From contig OX387182.1 in the NCBI GenBank assembly GCA_947561395.2, positions 34,837,949 to 34,901,948 on the forward strand: 64,000 bases of DNA. Reading direction: 5' to 3'. This document shows positions 1 through 11,778 of this stretch, piece by piece. The stretch's first letter is position 1; every line of letters starts with the position of its first letter. The notes under the pieces were generated by a model that was not told the origin of the DNA, made no database searches, and worked only from the letters and a program-made list of their open reading frames with translations. The translations under genes were made by a program, and so were the position numbers. This DNA comes from Buxus sempervirens (lineage: Eukaryota; Streptophyta; Magnoliopsida; Buxales; Buxaceae).

Positions 1-420
1 ACCGGAGAAGAGAACCCTAATGACCGAATCTATTGTAGCTACCCGCAGGTAACTAGGAGAGAGAACCCTATTTTTTTTCTGAAAGCAGATCTCTTTTAGA
101 TACCCGCAGGTAGCTGGGAAAGAGAACCCTATTTTTGGTGAGAGCTGATCTATTTTAGCCACTTGGAAATGACTGGGACAGAGAACCCTACTGAACTGAT
201 CTATTTCAGCCACATGGAAGTGACTGAGAAAGAGAACCCGATTTAACTGGTCTATTTTAGTCGCCCTCAAGCAACTAGGGAAGAGAACCCTAAAACACTG
301 ATCTATTTTAGCCATTCGACTGGGAAAGAGAACCCGGGGTTAAACTGATCTATTTTAGCCGTCTTGGCAAGGGAAGAGAACCTTCAATTCAGGGAGATTT
401 ATCTGAGCTCAGTATCACAG
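1..420. repeat. Tandem repeat, about 57-60 bp unit
   Basis: About seven degenerate units follow one another. Each has a gatctattttagcc core followed by gggaaagagaaccct. The array starts outside the window. Such arrays are common in the non-coding 3' half of Tat and Ogre elements. Confidence 0.8.
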
Positions 421-488
421 GGTTGGACCACACATGGTCACAAAAGGGGGGCTGAAAAACAGCACTCAGGGTTGCCTTAACCAATTTT

Positions 489-810
489 CTGACTCATCCA
501 TCGGTGGTCTTGGCAATACAAAGATTCAGCTAGTAGTACCCGGACGTTCCGCAGCCAATATCCGATTCAACCATCGGCAGCTTTGGTGTCGCTATTTGGG
601 GTAGGCTATGCTAGGACGCTCCTCCACCAATATCCGACTTATCCATCGGCAGTTTCGGTGCCCTAAGATTTCAGCTAGTAGTACTCGGACATTCCGTAGC
701 CAATATCTGATTCATCCATCGACTGCTTTGGTGTCACTACCTGGGGTAGGCTATACCAGGACGCTCCTCCACCAATATCTGACTCATCCGTCGGTGGTTT
801 CGGTGCCCTA
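489..810. repeat. Tandem repeat, about 146 bp unit, 2.2 copies
   Basis: Two full units and a partial third share gactcatccrtcggtgg, the text gctagtagtac and the text gacgctcctccaccaat. A related short motif (actcatccgtcggcgg) occurs near 19690 in the internal region of the minus-strand LTR-B element, so the two internal regions are distantly related. Confidence 0.75.
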
Positions 811-1154
811 CAGGTTTGACCGAATGATCTTGAAAAGATGCAGACGAGTGTGATCTGAGCTCAAAGTCTTGGGTGATTTAAACACTTGCTGGGTTTCACG
901 ATCTCAATGAAAGAGATGCAATTAAAAGAGTTGGATGGTTGCAGTGACCAAGAATATTGCAATTAATGAAGAGAGATGGTCTGTCGGAGACCGAATTGCC
1001 CTATTTTGGAGGGAATTGATTCTTTTATTTCAGATTCTTGTTTTGTTAAGTCCAAAAAACATATCATAATGAAAGAAAATTCATGCTTAATCAAAAAGTG
1101 CAACCATGGCACATAATATATCATCATGCTTATCAAATAAAACAAAGCCAAAGT

Positions 1155-2592
1155 CTAGCTAGGTTGGTCGTCATCATAGTGGGAGGACACGACTTGCCTC
1201 CTCAAGGCACGTAGAAGCTTGTTCCGCAGACGTCGATCCTCCTCTGCGCACTTGCGCACTAATTCCATTTTGTGTTGCAAGGCCATATTGGCCTGCCAAC
1301 TCTCCCGTTCCGAATCCACATAAGTTGAATGGACACGAGAGTGGGCTTCTTGCAGTTCGGCCACCCTGTCCCTGTATGTGTTAGGGGGCGGAACTGGAAT
1401 GTCACTAGAAGTGACGAGCTGAAGAGGCGGGGGGGCCGTCGTGGCTGAATTCCTGAGCTATCCACTGCTCGTAATCCTGAAAGTGGGATTGGGTGAAGAT
1501 GTCCTCCCGGTACACACACACCGTCTTCCATTCTATCAGCAGCTGCTTCCTCACTTCCTTGGTGAGCGACCCAATTAAATCGCTAGCATCGTCCTTGACC
1601 GGGATTCCTTGCAGCTTCCCAAACTGTCTCAGAACCCGAATCGGATAGTACGGCACAGCATGGGTAAGGCCTATCAGGGCAAGGCATTCTCTATTCTTGA
1701 AAGCCAGGATGGGGGTGTAGGTGAAGTTGAATGTACCCCACTATCTGATATTCGTTCCTCCATTCAGATGGAGAAAGTAGTCTAGCCAAGCCTCACGAGT
1801 GGGAAAGTCAGGGCGAATCTCTCTTCGGGCCATCCATGTGACGTTGTCACGAACTAGCCCGTAATGTGCACTGACAGGTTCTGAAACCATCAGGAGGTCT
1901 TGCGGCCAAATGTGGAGAAGAGGAGCGCACCCTTGAAACCTCTGGGTTCCATTCTTAGACAAGGTGAGGGAATGAAACAATTGAGCTAGGATCAGTGGCA
2001 TGATTTGGTATCCCACCTGGAGTTGATCCACAATTTCCATGACGGCCAAATTAATTGTGTCTCCCCCAGTCGGAAAGAAGATTTGTGACAGAACCATAAG
2101 GGTGAAGGCGTCAAACCAAACACGGGGTCTTTCCTGCTTTTTGTTTCTTATCTTTTCAGCTAGGAATGTTTTGGTGACCCTCATGAATGATTTGTCACCT
2201 CCTGAAGTCTGGAATTCTCCCCTTGAGAGGCCAAAAAAAACACAAGCTTCATTCTTGTAGCTTTCTTTGAGACTTGGCCTAGTGGGTTCTCTAAGGTCAC
2301 CAAATTGAAGGAATAGGTCAAATTCCTCAATTGTGGGAGTCAACTCATTGGTCCCGAATCAAAACACTGAAAGCTAGGGATCCTAGAAAAGCAGGGCTGC
2401 TTGGATCATATCCCAGTTGATTGGAACGTTTAACAAGGACAGGGTATGCCCCATATGGTATCGTGCCTCCCATTCGATCTGCTCATCCCCTCGGAGCTGC
2501 CTTGTCCAAGAGTGGATCTAGGGGGTATCCCAGGCGCACTTCTCTATCTTAGGGAAACAGGTTCTCTCAGACGAGGATGAAGATGCCATGCC
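1155..2592 (-). pseudogene. DUF7745-type passenger gene, decayed copy
   Basis: The clearest block (2343 down to 1741) encodes a protein with TPTIEEFDLFLQF near its start, a phenylalanine-rich middle and the motif GCAPLLHIWPQDLL. A further block (about 1656-1405) has VLRQFGKLQGIPV. These match the order of conserved features in plant DUF7745 proteins, a family related to the plant mobile domain and often carried by transposons. The same order occurs in the gene at 37146-38799 (TPIVEEVETILNL, CAPILQ, RVIRQFGEEVQGI). A likely start is near 2590. The copy has a few breaks and is not expected to be functional. Its biochemical role is unknown. Confidence 0.7.
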
Positions 2593-3536
2593 AACTATCC
2601 GACCGAAATTCCAAATCAATTTTAGGGTTCCACACCAGACTCTTAATCAGTTCTAAAACATGCATAATTTCAAGCAAAAGGGTGAACCACTACCGATTTT
2701 AACATACATCTACAGGATAGAGCAAAAACTAAGACAGTGCGAAATTTAAATTCAGGCACACATGGTGTGTGGTCCTAAGGGTTGGCGCCAGTTGAGGCGC
2801 GACTCCTAGACATACTTGTGTAAGGGAGCACGTCCAAGTCCTGATTAGTCTTTTGTCTTTCATCTGTTCTTTCATATGCTTCTGGTGTCGGACCACAAGA
2901 ATTACAACTGGCCATCGAGGGCAAAACTTTACAAGATATTTACAAAAGCTACAAAGAATTCATCTTTGGGGCTGTTGGGAGCCCAAAAGAAGGGTACAAA
3001 TTGTTTCCAAGGCGGGTAAGCTAAAATTCCTAAATCTAGGGTTTAATGCCCCTGTTCTAATCTGGCATGCTTTCATTTGTTTATCTGATCTGGCCGGCTT
3101 TCATCTATTATAAAAGACCAATCTGGACATAGAGTGCTCCCAGCGGACTTTAATGGGTCAAGACCCTCAGCTTACAGGACTCAATGCATGGATCTGGGGT
3201 GGTTCCCCTGATCAAAGTTAGGTTAGTTTCCTAAATTAGGGCTAAGGAAGCCCTGAATCTAGGGTTTACTCAATTTGATGCAAAAAGCGGGGGTTGCTGC
3301 CCCTAATGGACTCTTGTGTTTTAGATTGATTTTACTCCTCTTGTATTTATCATTGACATCACAATCATAATCACAAAGCGTGATTTATTCAGAAGCGTTA
3401 GGTGGGGAAGGATACCCAGCCCGAGACATACGCCTACAAGGGTCTAAACCAGTACTGGATCCTCGCGTACCACGGCAAGAAACCTGTGGCGCTAATGAAC
3501 TCCAGAAAACTGGGGGGATGGGTTTACCCTGCTTTC
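2593..3536. other. Non-coding retroelement sequence, nothing further recognised
   Basis: No LTR ends, arrays or convincing genes were seen. A short open stretch at 3402-3536 runs up to the solo LTR; it looks coding-like in composition but I do not recognise it. Confidence 0.4.
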
Positions 3537-4788
3537 CCTGGTGTAAGCACTTCATTTTTGCGCTCCCGGAAGAGCCGGAAATGCAAAACCCGACTAAAAA
3601 GTCAAACTCTGAGGGGTCAAAAATTGACCTTTTGATCAAGTGAAAATTGGCCACTTTGCTTTATCTCAATGGATAGAGAATCCCGACACGAGTCCAACAC
3701 AACTGAGTTTGCTGGAATCAGAGTCCGAATGAAGGTTCTATTGGCTGGTCAAACTTGAGGGTGAGCCGAAAGTTGACTTTTTTCGAACCCCGTGCCAGGT
3801 GCTTAGCCCTATGTCATTGGATAGAGAATCCCGACACGAGTCCAATGTAACTGAGTTTGCTCAAATCGGAGTCCGGATGAAGGAGATATGAGCTGTCGAA
3901 GTTTCCATGCAACAAAACCAGACACTGCACACGTGGCGAAGAAACTGTGCACGTGGCGATGAATGCAGCAAAATATCTCAGGGACTAAATCTCAAATATC
4001 TAAAAATCATCAAATATCTCAGGGACTAAACCAAAATTCGCAGGGTTAGGAAGTCCACGTAGGTTTACTTTGGGAGCATGGGGTTTCGTTTTCGTGCACA
4101 TCTCAGTGCCTCTTAGTTGCTGTTATTTGGCTTGGTTTCAGCACTTTTCAGAGGAGCATGTTCCTCATGTTTTATCCAATGTACCCCCATGATAAACCCC
4201 CCTACTCCCTTCTTGATTTCCTCTTCTTTTACTTGTTTTTTTCGTGACCCTTTGTGGCATTTTTCTCTGCTGGCCGTACCCTTTGGGTTTGTTGCTCTTG
4301 GTTGTATTTATAGCAGGTAAGGTAATCTTTGCTTGCTAGTGTTCTTCCCCTTTGTCTTGCTACTGTTAGAAATACCAAGCATGCTCCCCTCACCTCCTGC
4401 AACACCCTTCCCCTTTGCTTAACCCCATAACAGCATGATGATGCTTTTTTACTCCTTGTTTAGGTAGATAAGCCATGTTCTCCCTTGTTGGTTGGATTGA
4501 TCGGAATGCATGTGTGCATGCATACAGTATGCCTTATGGTTTGAAGCCCTGAGCATGATCCCACTGCTGTTCCCCAGCAGGTTTCTCACCTACTTGGCAT
4601 GTTTATCCCCCCTCCATGTCGCTGTTTTTATTGTCTAATTGCCATGTTTTTTTTGGTATATGCATTGACATGCCTCCCCCACCTTCTTTGCAATAATCCA
4701 TTCAAGTTACTGCTGGGAACAGCAGCATGCCTCGGTGTCACTGCTGTTCCCAGCAGATCTGCCATCACCTCTGAACCCCCAGGGCAGC

Positions 4789-7700
4789 TGTAAAACCCCG
4801 AATTTTCACTAAATAAATAAATAAAAATTTAATACGAATATTTGGAGTGTTAATGAATTTGTCAAAATAAATTGGGGATTTAATATAAAGGAATGATTTG
4901 CGGTACTTATAATTCATTCGGGATGTATAACGGACTAATAATGACAAAGAGAATAAACTTGGAAATTTTGGAAGAAATTGAATGGGTAGATGTGAAAATA
5001 TTGAGAGAAGGGTAATTCGGTCAATTCACATTAATTATCGGTAAAATAATTAAATACATTAATTAAAATTTGTTATTAGACTTGAGAAATACTAATAGAT
5101 TCAAATTGGGGTTTAGATTGTCTATTAACAATGATATTTAAAGCTTAGTAATTGGAATAATGGCATATTGGTAATTATGTTTGATTTGAAGCCTGAAGTC
5201 GAGGAGATGAGAATTTTATTGAAGGATATTAATTATAATTATAGATGATCACACTGATAGGGGAGATCTGGTGTTTGACGCAGATCTGACCGTTGGATCG
5301 CGAGATATCGAGTTAAGTATGGATTAACGGTCCTTATTAAGTCTAATGGGTGGATGAGTATGGAACCTGATCCTAGGGAGATGCGTGGGATCAGGGAAGA
5401 ATAAAATAGGGTTGAATAGTTTTAGTTGTATTCGTAGGATGTCTTGTGCGTTGAAGTTGGAGGCTGCGGCGGAAGAGAAGAAGAACGAGAGAGAGAAAGG
5501 GAGACCGAGAAGAAGGAGGAAGAGGGCATATCTCTGGTTTCTCACCATTCCTGGAACGTCTCTTGCCTGCGAAGAGGAGAGGAAGTCTCTGGTTGGAAGA
5601 AGAAAGGATTTGAGCGGATGGAGGTAGGTGGCACTTCGTTTTAACGATTTTTGTGTTTATGAGGTTATTCGATTCGATTGCATGATCTCCTATGTTGTAA
5701 ATGTGTGTATATTGATTTATATTAATTTATATGAAGTTTAGAAGAGATTAGAACACAAAAATTTGATGTTTAGAAACTCGGTTCGTCGTTTGGGTTAGAG
5801 CGCCGAGCTCGCCTGCGCTCAGCGCTCCTGGGCGATGTTCGGCGTTAGTTAAGAAATTTTGAGCGCCCAAGATCGCTAAGTGACGGTTACTCAGCGCTCG
5901 TTTTATTTAAATAAATCACGCGTTTCCGAAAAGCACTACCGCTGAAGACCGCCAAACTCGTTACCTTAGCGATCCTAGGTGGTCGTTGTAAAACACAATT
6001 TTATGGTTGCAATCATTACAAGCCTAATGTTTAATAACTTTTATTAAAATTTAGTCAATAACACTCATTTGTAATAACTCCCTTTTTACTTTATTTGACT
6101 TAAACTAAAACCTAAATACTTCTATTTGTCTTTTATTTGACTTAAACTAAAACCTAAATACTTCTATTTGTCTTTTTGACCATGACTAAACCTTAATAAC
6201 CTTAAAAACACAAACCAATTTAAAATCATGCTATGTACGTGAATTCCTCCCACTATATCCAAACTTGAATAATTTTTATATTATAACCGAAACTTAATTA
6301 AATTGTATTACCTTAAAAACCACTCACCTATACTGTTAAACAATTGAGTATTAATGTAATTAATACATGATTAGAACCGCACTCTAGCGTACGTGTTATG
6401 CATCAAATTTCTTACTTAATTAAATATCTACCTAACAATAAATTGGGTTATCATGCTGAAGATATTTTTATAGATACTGAACAAAATATTATGATTAATA
6501 AACTAGGGAACTGTTTAGAACCGGACTTTGAACATGAACCTAATATGTTATAAATAATAATGGAATTGAGAATTATCTGCGTGATGGCTTGGTGGCCAGC
6601 TTTATTAATAACCCGCTTGGTGGCGGAGATACCCGTTTGGTGACGGAGACCCTAACCTGCTTGGTGGCAGAGATACCCGCTTGGTGGCGGAGACCCTAAC
6701 CTGCTTGGTGGCAGAGATACCCGCTTGGTGGCGGAGACCCAACCCGCTTGGTGGCGGAGACCCAACCTGCTTGGTGGCAGAGATAACCCGCTTGGTGGCG
6801 GAGATACCCGCTTGGTGGTGGAGACCCAACCTGCTTGGTGGCAGAGATAACCCGCTTGGTGGTGCAGATACCCGCTTGGTGGCGGAGACATTACCTCATG
6901 CGGGAGAGATTCATTACCTCCTGTGGGGCAGATGTATTTCCGATGGATTGCATCCTACAGGAGAGATACCTCATGTGGGGGAGATGTGATTATGCGTGAT
7001 TGCATCCCACATGGAGGATGGGTGTGTGAGTTACCACTGGAAGGTGAGGAAGCTATCTCCTACGGTAGAGGTAGATGCTAGGTGTTCACATCCTGTGGTA
7101 GAGTTATGCTGTCTCCTGCAGGGGGTACCTGTAGTCTTAGAGATGTGCATTCTCTTGCGGAGTTTGTGTGGATACTAGGTGTTTACATCTTGTGGTAGAG
7201 ATAGGCTACTACCTGAAGGTTGGCTTTTATTACTGATATGATGATTAATTCTCAGGTTGATGGATTGTTATTTAAAAGGAAATATTGAAATGTCATAATT
7301 GAACAGAACTGTTAAAATGGAATATTATGGAATCATGAATAAATGTGGAACTGCTCTTAAGAAGACACTACAGAAAATAAACCAGAAACCATGGGAATGT
7401 GAAATATAATACATTGTCCTTTAAATTGAAATGAAACACACATGATTAACTTCTTTTAATTCGGGCACTAACTAAATGTTTGTTGTATCGTGATTATTCG
7501 TTTATCTCATTGACTGTAATTACTCGCCTATTTTACCGTGCATGAAACCACTGTTATTTTCTATATGTATAAACTGTTTCCTCATGCATGTGTTACCTAC
7601 TGAGATAGTTGTATCTCACCCCTACTTTATATTCTACTTTTCAGGTTATCTTGGAGAGGACGCCACGGGTTAGACAGATAGTGGGTTGAAGTCTAGAAAT

Positions 7701-7995
7701 TCCATATGAAAAGAGTAGGGTGATTTTATATAGCTGTATTTATTTTAGTGGAATCGTAATAGATGATTTTGTAGGATATTAAGAGTTAGTTAAATTTGTA
7801 GTTGCCTTTCATTTGATTAGTTAATGTAATTGGATGATTCAGCTTCTAATAAATAATTTAAGCTTCCTAGTACTCTGATAAATCTTAAGTTCTTCATTTC
7901 CTTATATTTGAACTGATTGTAATGTACCACAAGTTAATGCCTTGATCCGAGTCAAAAAAATGAGAAAAAAAAAGACCCGGATTCGGGGCGTTACA
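4789..7995 (+). mobile_element. Solo LTR of the LTR-A family (Tekay/Del-like ends)
   Basis: It starts TGTAAAACCCCGAATTTTC and ends ATTCGGGGCGTTACA, with the perfect 5-bp target duplication gcagc at 4784-4788 and 7996-8000. Length is 3207 bp. LTRs of about 3 kb ending in CGGGGCGTTACA are typical of Tekay/Del chromoviruses; no coding part remains, so the family is inferred from the ends. It holds a GC-rich agcgc/gatcgc block near 5800-5960 and a minisatellite at 6600-6895. It lies wholly within the solo LTR-B and so is younger than it. Confidence 0.9.
6600..6895. repeat. Minisatellite of about 20 bp in solo LTR-A
   Basis: About 13 or 14 copies of a unit like cccgcttggtggcggagata. Degenerate related units continue to about 7200. 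The related minus-strand LTR-A copy has an 80-bp array at the matching place (57850-58270). ORFs reading through this array are artefacts of the repeat. Confidence 0.9.
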
Positions 7996-8817
7996 GCAGC
8001 ACCTTCCCAAGCCATCTGGGCATTTTCGTGTGCACCAATAAGGCCTACCCTTTGCATGTGTACTTGCTATCCCTTCCCTGTGAGAATATGATCCATACCC
8101 TACCAGGTATAGTTACTATTCTTGGCACCCCTGGAAGTTTTTTATAGCAAACCAGTGAGCATGCATGGTCTTCAGAGCTGCTGCCGGCAGTAGCAGCAGC
8201 ATCCCTCCCCCTACCCTAGTGGAGTTGAGTAGCATATCATGCCTAAATTTGTGTGCCATGAACATAAGACCTTGTTGCCATGCTCCCCTACCCCATGGTC
8301 CATAATTTTTAGTCTCGAGAGATCATACTAATCCCCTCCAAAGGGGTGCTGTACCAGCAGATTTCCATTTGCTTGCCCTCTCCAATCAGTTCCCCCAAGT
8401 GCCATGCATGAATACCTTTGATCCCCATGAAGCCCTCTCTCACCTAGCAAGGACTTATTTTCTTTACATACTATTTGCTTTGCATGTGTGCATAAGTTAT
8501 GCTTTGCTGTTGGAAGCCCTTGCCATGTTCACCATCTTCCCCCTTGTTGTGATGATGATTAGCCTATGCGTGCATGCTTTCCCCCTTCTCAACATCCATG
8601 TATTCCCAGCCCCGTCGCTTACTTAATCCTTCATTATTTAATGTTGTACCCGTACCCACAGCAAGCCCCATGCTTTCTTGCCTTTGCTGGAGAATCCCAA
8701 AAGCGAAGCCAAATGAGGCTTCTCCCCTGAACCTGAACCAATGTGGGCCCACACAGGTTGTAGAAGACCCCTGAAAATAACCCCAACTGCCAAAATCCGA
8801 AAAAGGCCATTTTGGTG

Positions 8818-8881
8818 TGATCCGGCAACTCAGGCCGGATCACCTATGGGCTGTGTGTATCCGGCAACTAAGGCCGGATAC
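8818..8881. promoter_or_regulatory. Two CCG-N11-CGG palindromes (25 bp each)
   Basis: Positions are 8818-8842 (arms tgatccggc and gccggatca) and 8857-8881 (arms gtatccggc and gccggatac). Each has 9-nt arms and a 7-nt centre, with CCG and CGG separated by exactly 11 nt. They lie between the CATG-rich and GGCCCA-rich parts of the solo LTR-B. Confidence 0.8.
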
Positions 8882-8989
8882 ACACAGAAATACCATTTTT
8901 ATGTTTTTTGGGGTTCCTTGCCGAATTTTGTGATGGTTTGAACCAAACCAAGTGAACCAATAGGGTTTCCGGGTGACCCGGAAACCCAA

Positions 8990-9620
8990 CATGGGACCTG
9001 GACCATGGTCCAGTTTGGAAACATTAGTGGGCCTTCCAACGGGGCCCACCAAGCCCGATGAATTCAAAAGCATGCAAATAAGTAAGATTAAGTAAAGTGA
9101 ACTAATTGAACCGGGCGGGCCAAACCCAATGCGGCCCACCCGAACCTTGATGTATGGAATTGGTGTGTTTAAATGCGTGGTTTGGCCGAGACCTAGGGCA
9201 AGGGCCTATCGGGCCCGCCAAAGCCTGCTAACCGAACCAGGGAAGGGTGCAAACCCTAGACTTCAAAGAACTGGGCTTTCAAAGCCCAAATCTGGATCAT
9301 GGGCCCCAAGCCCAGTGACTAGCCCGTTTTGTTAAAGCTAAATAAAATAAATCCAAAACACTCTTGGCAACCATCATGGGGGCCCACCCAGGGGCCCGCA
9401 AACCAGGCAAACCCATTGCATGAAAATCACTAAGTCTCACAAACTTGAATAAATCAAGTAAAATCAATTCATTACACCCAAGCCCAAAGGGCCTCCTAGG
9501 CTTAGGCAGAGGCCCACCAGAGGCACATGGGCTCACCCAAGCCCGCCAAGGACACTGTGGGCCTTCCAACAGGGCCCACCCAATCAGACTGAGACAACTT
9601 AAGTAAAACAAGATAAAATC
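8990..9620. repeat. GGCCCA/TGGGCC-rich block of LTR-B
   Basis: Several dozen GGCCCA, GGGCCC or AAGCCC words occur on both strands. The block recurs in every LTR-B copy (11110-11770, 21530-22280, 47400-48150, 48900-49560). TGGGCY is the core of plant site II promoter elements bound by TCP factors, but function here is not shown. Confidence 0.7.
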
Positions 9621-9930
9621 AATTAAAGGGACCCACACCCCTCACAAGGTCCCGACAGACTTAACCCAATTGCATATCGGATTAAGAATTGGGTGAGACC
9701 AAGTAAGCTGACTCAAACGAGGGAACCCACGAGACCCGTCATCCGATGGGGTGGGTTGGGGTGTCTACGGACTTCCCCAGACCGCAACCGAAACCCTACT
9801 TAGAATCTCAAAAGCCGCAGACCCAAGCCTTAATAGACAAGATTAGGCACCCAGGTGTCCGCCTGCACCCCATTAGGTGGTGGCGACTCCGAACTTTCCC
9901 GTGCCGCGTTCTCGACGCGCGCACACCTGG

Positions 9931-10491
9931 CAAGCCACGGGAGCGTAGGTGCTAATACCATCCCAAAAGTCAGCTCATATGAATCAGAAGGGTGGCTGCT
10001 AGAGAGGTCTAAGTCGTAGTAAAGAAGATGCAATATCTGTATTTCACTCATTCATTCAGGGTTGGATCATTCACACATCCTCCCTCATTCGTGTCACCCC
10101 ACGCAGTTTATGAAAAAAAACTAGAAATGAAAATCCATCCACGGTGTGGTGGCGTGCCCATGTGTGCAGTTTGGCTGCGTGCTGTGTCTAATCGGGTGAG
10201 TTTTGTCTGGATTTTGCTGATAGAGGAATTTTTACCGTTTCGTATAGTAAGGTGCAGAATTGGCACCCAATACGAGCTTCTGGTAGAGTCTGCAGAATTG
10301 GTACGCAATACGAGGTTCTAGTAGAGTCCCCAGGGAAGTGGAGGGTCACAGGGAACCACTTAAATTCCACTTTCCTTAGGCAATTATCTCATCCTTTTAA
10401 CAGGACTCCCTAGAACAAGCAGTTGCGCGTATTCTATGCCATACTTAATAAAAGACAGTAAAAGATCCTAGAACAAACTAAATCCCTCTTA
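9931..10491 (+). mobile_element. Internal region of the older Tat-like element, right part
   Basis: This resumes the sequence that stops at 3541; the junction is the target duplication of the solo LTR. It contains a 2 x 38-bp tandem repeat at 10253-10328 (unit starts tgcagaattgg). No gene is recognised. Confidence 0.5.
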
Positions 10492-10814
10492 TGTTGACTC
10501 ATTCTAACTAGGGGTCGCACGGCGGGGCGCACGGATTTCATGCGTGCCTTCGGACGGGTAAAACGGGAAGGTTAGAGTCACCACCGCCTGATGGGGTGCA
10601 GGTGGACACCTGGGTGCCTAAGTTTGTCTATTTGGATTGATCTACGGCTTGAGATTCTAAGTAAGGTTTCGGTTACGGTCCGGGGAAGTCCGTAGACAAC
10701 CCGGTCCGCCCCGTCGGGTGACGGGTCTCATAGGTTTCTCTTGGTTTAAGTCAACTCATTGGTTTCTCACTCGATTCCTAATCCAAAATGTAATTTGGTT
10801 AAGTCTGGCGGGAT
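10492..10814 (-). mobile_element. Outer minus-strand LTR-B, piece 1
   Basis: This carries the reverse complement of the 3' end of LTR-B (ggtgcaggtggacacctggg and neighbours), which is repeated at 10815 onward. It stops at 10814 and picks up again at 47393; rejoined it matches the same stretch of other copies (near 11110 and 48890). The exact left end is uncertain: TG at 10492 is a guess. Confidence 0.65.
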
Positions 10815-11778
10815 TGTGTGCTGGGTTGCACGACGGGGTGCACGGATTCGCGTGCATCCGGATGGGTAAAATGGGAAGGTTGGAGTCGCCACCGCCTGAT
10901 GGGGTGCAGGCGGACACTTGGGTGCCTAAGTTGGTCTATTAGGCTGGTCTGTGGCTTGAGATTCTAAGTAAGGTCTCGGTTACGGTCTGGGGAAGTCCGT
11001 AGACACCCGGTCCGCCCTGTCAGTTGACGGGTCCCATAGTTTTATCCTGGTTTGAGTCAACTCGGTCTTTCATTCACCCGTTTCCTAATCCAGCATGCAA
11101 TTTAGTTAGGTCTAGCGGGACCACCTGAGTAGTGTGGGCCCCTTTAATTAATTTTATCTTGTTTAATTAGTGTGAACTGAGTCTGATTGGGTGGGCCCTG
11201 TTGGGAGGCCCACGGATGCCTTGGTGGGCTTGGTTAAGCCCGCATGTCCCCTTGTGGGCTTCAATCTAAGCCTACGAGGCCCTTTGGGCTTAGGTTAAAT
11301 GAATTGATTTTATTTATTTATTCAATTTAGAGACTTAAGTGATTTTCATGCAAAAAGTGTGCTTGCATTGGTTTGCGGGCCCCAGGGTGGGCCCCCATGA
11401 AGGTTACCAAGTATTTTAATTTATCTTTGATTTAATTTTCAACATGGGCTTAGACATTGGGCTTGTGGCCCATTAGTCCAGACTTGGGCCGAAAAGCCCG
11501 AGGTTTTCTTGAAGTCAGGGTTTTAACCCTTACTTGGTAGGTTATAGGCTTAGCGGGCCCGATAGGCCCTTGCCCATGGTCTCGGCCAAACCATGCTAGA
11601 TTAACACATCATGTTACAAAATGGGTTTTTGGGTGGGCCGCATTGGGTTTGGCCCATCCAGCTTAGTTGATTAACTTGTTTAATTTACTCATTTACATGC
11701 ACAAGAGTTCATTGGGCTTGATGGGCCCCGTTATAAGGCCCATTGTGTATTCGGTTGGACCAGTGGTCCAAGTCCCAT

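Larger units (their letters stand above)
1..3541 (+). mobile_element. Internal region of an older Tat-like LTR retroelement (left part)
   Basis: This stretch runs in from the left window edge and holds two tandem-repeat blocks (1-420 and 489-810), a DUF7745-type passenger gene on the minus strand (1155-2592) and about 950 bp of non-coding sequence. The passenger gene is a relative of the one in the giant element at 37146-38799, where it lies antisense to pol. By analogy this element would run on the + strand, but no pol or LTR of its own is visible, so orientation is inference. A solo LTR interrupts it at 3541 and it resumes at 9931. It is a fossil with several breaks. Confidence 0.6.
3542..9925 (+). 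mobile_element. Solo LTR of the LTR-B family (Tat-like), split by a solo LTR-A
   Basis: The LTR starts TGTAAGCACTTCATTTTTGC and ends GACGCGCGCACA. It is flanked by the perfect 5-bp target duplication cctgg (3537-3541 and 9926-9930), so it is a complete solo LTR. Without the nested insertion (4789-7995 plus one target copy) it is about 3.17 kb. Order within the LTR: a 5' part with two related ~150-bp units (3660-3900), a CATG-rich middle (4080-4788 and 7996-8700), two CCG-N11-CGG palindromes (8818-8881), a GGCCCA-rich block (8990-9620) and a 3' end with tggtggcgactcc near 9881. The last motif is typical of Tat/Ogre LTR ends. Same family: 10815-17859, 22282-47392, 47393-55186, 48605-52345. Confidence 0.9.

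Noticed and set aside
4599-4793. Possible host exon or signal-peptide gene
   Set aside because: Hydrophobic translation of CATG-rich LTR sequence, interrupted by the solo LTR-A at 4789.
8369-9638. Several 60-113 aa ORFs in the solo LTR-B
   Set aside because: They lie in LTR sequence, are not kept in other LTR-B copies, and have no recognisable domain.
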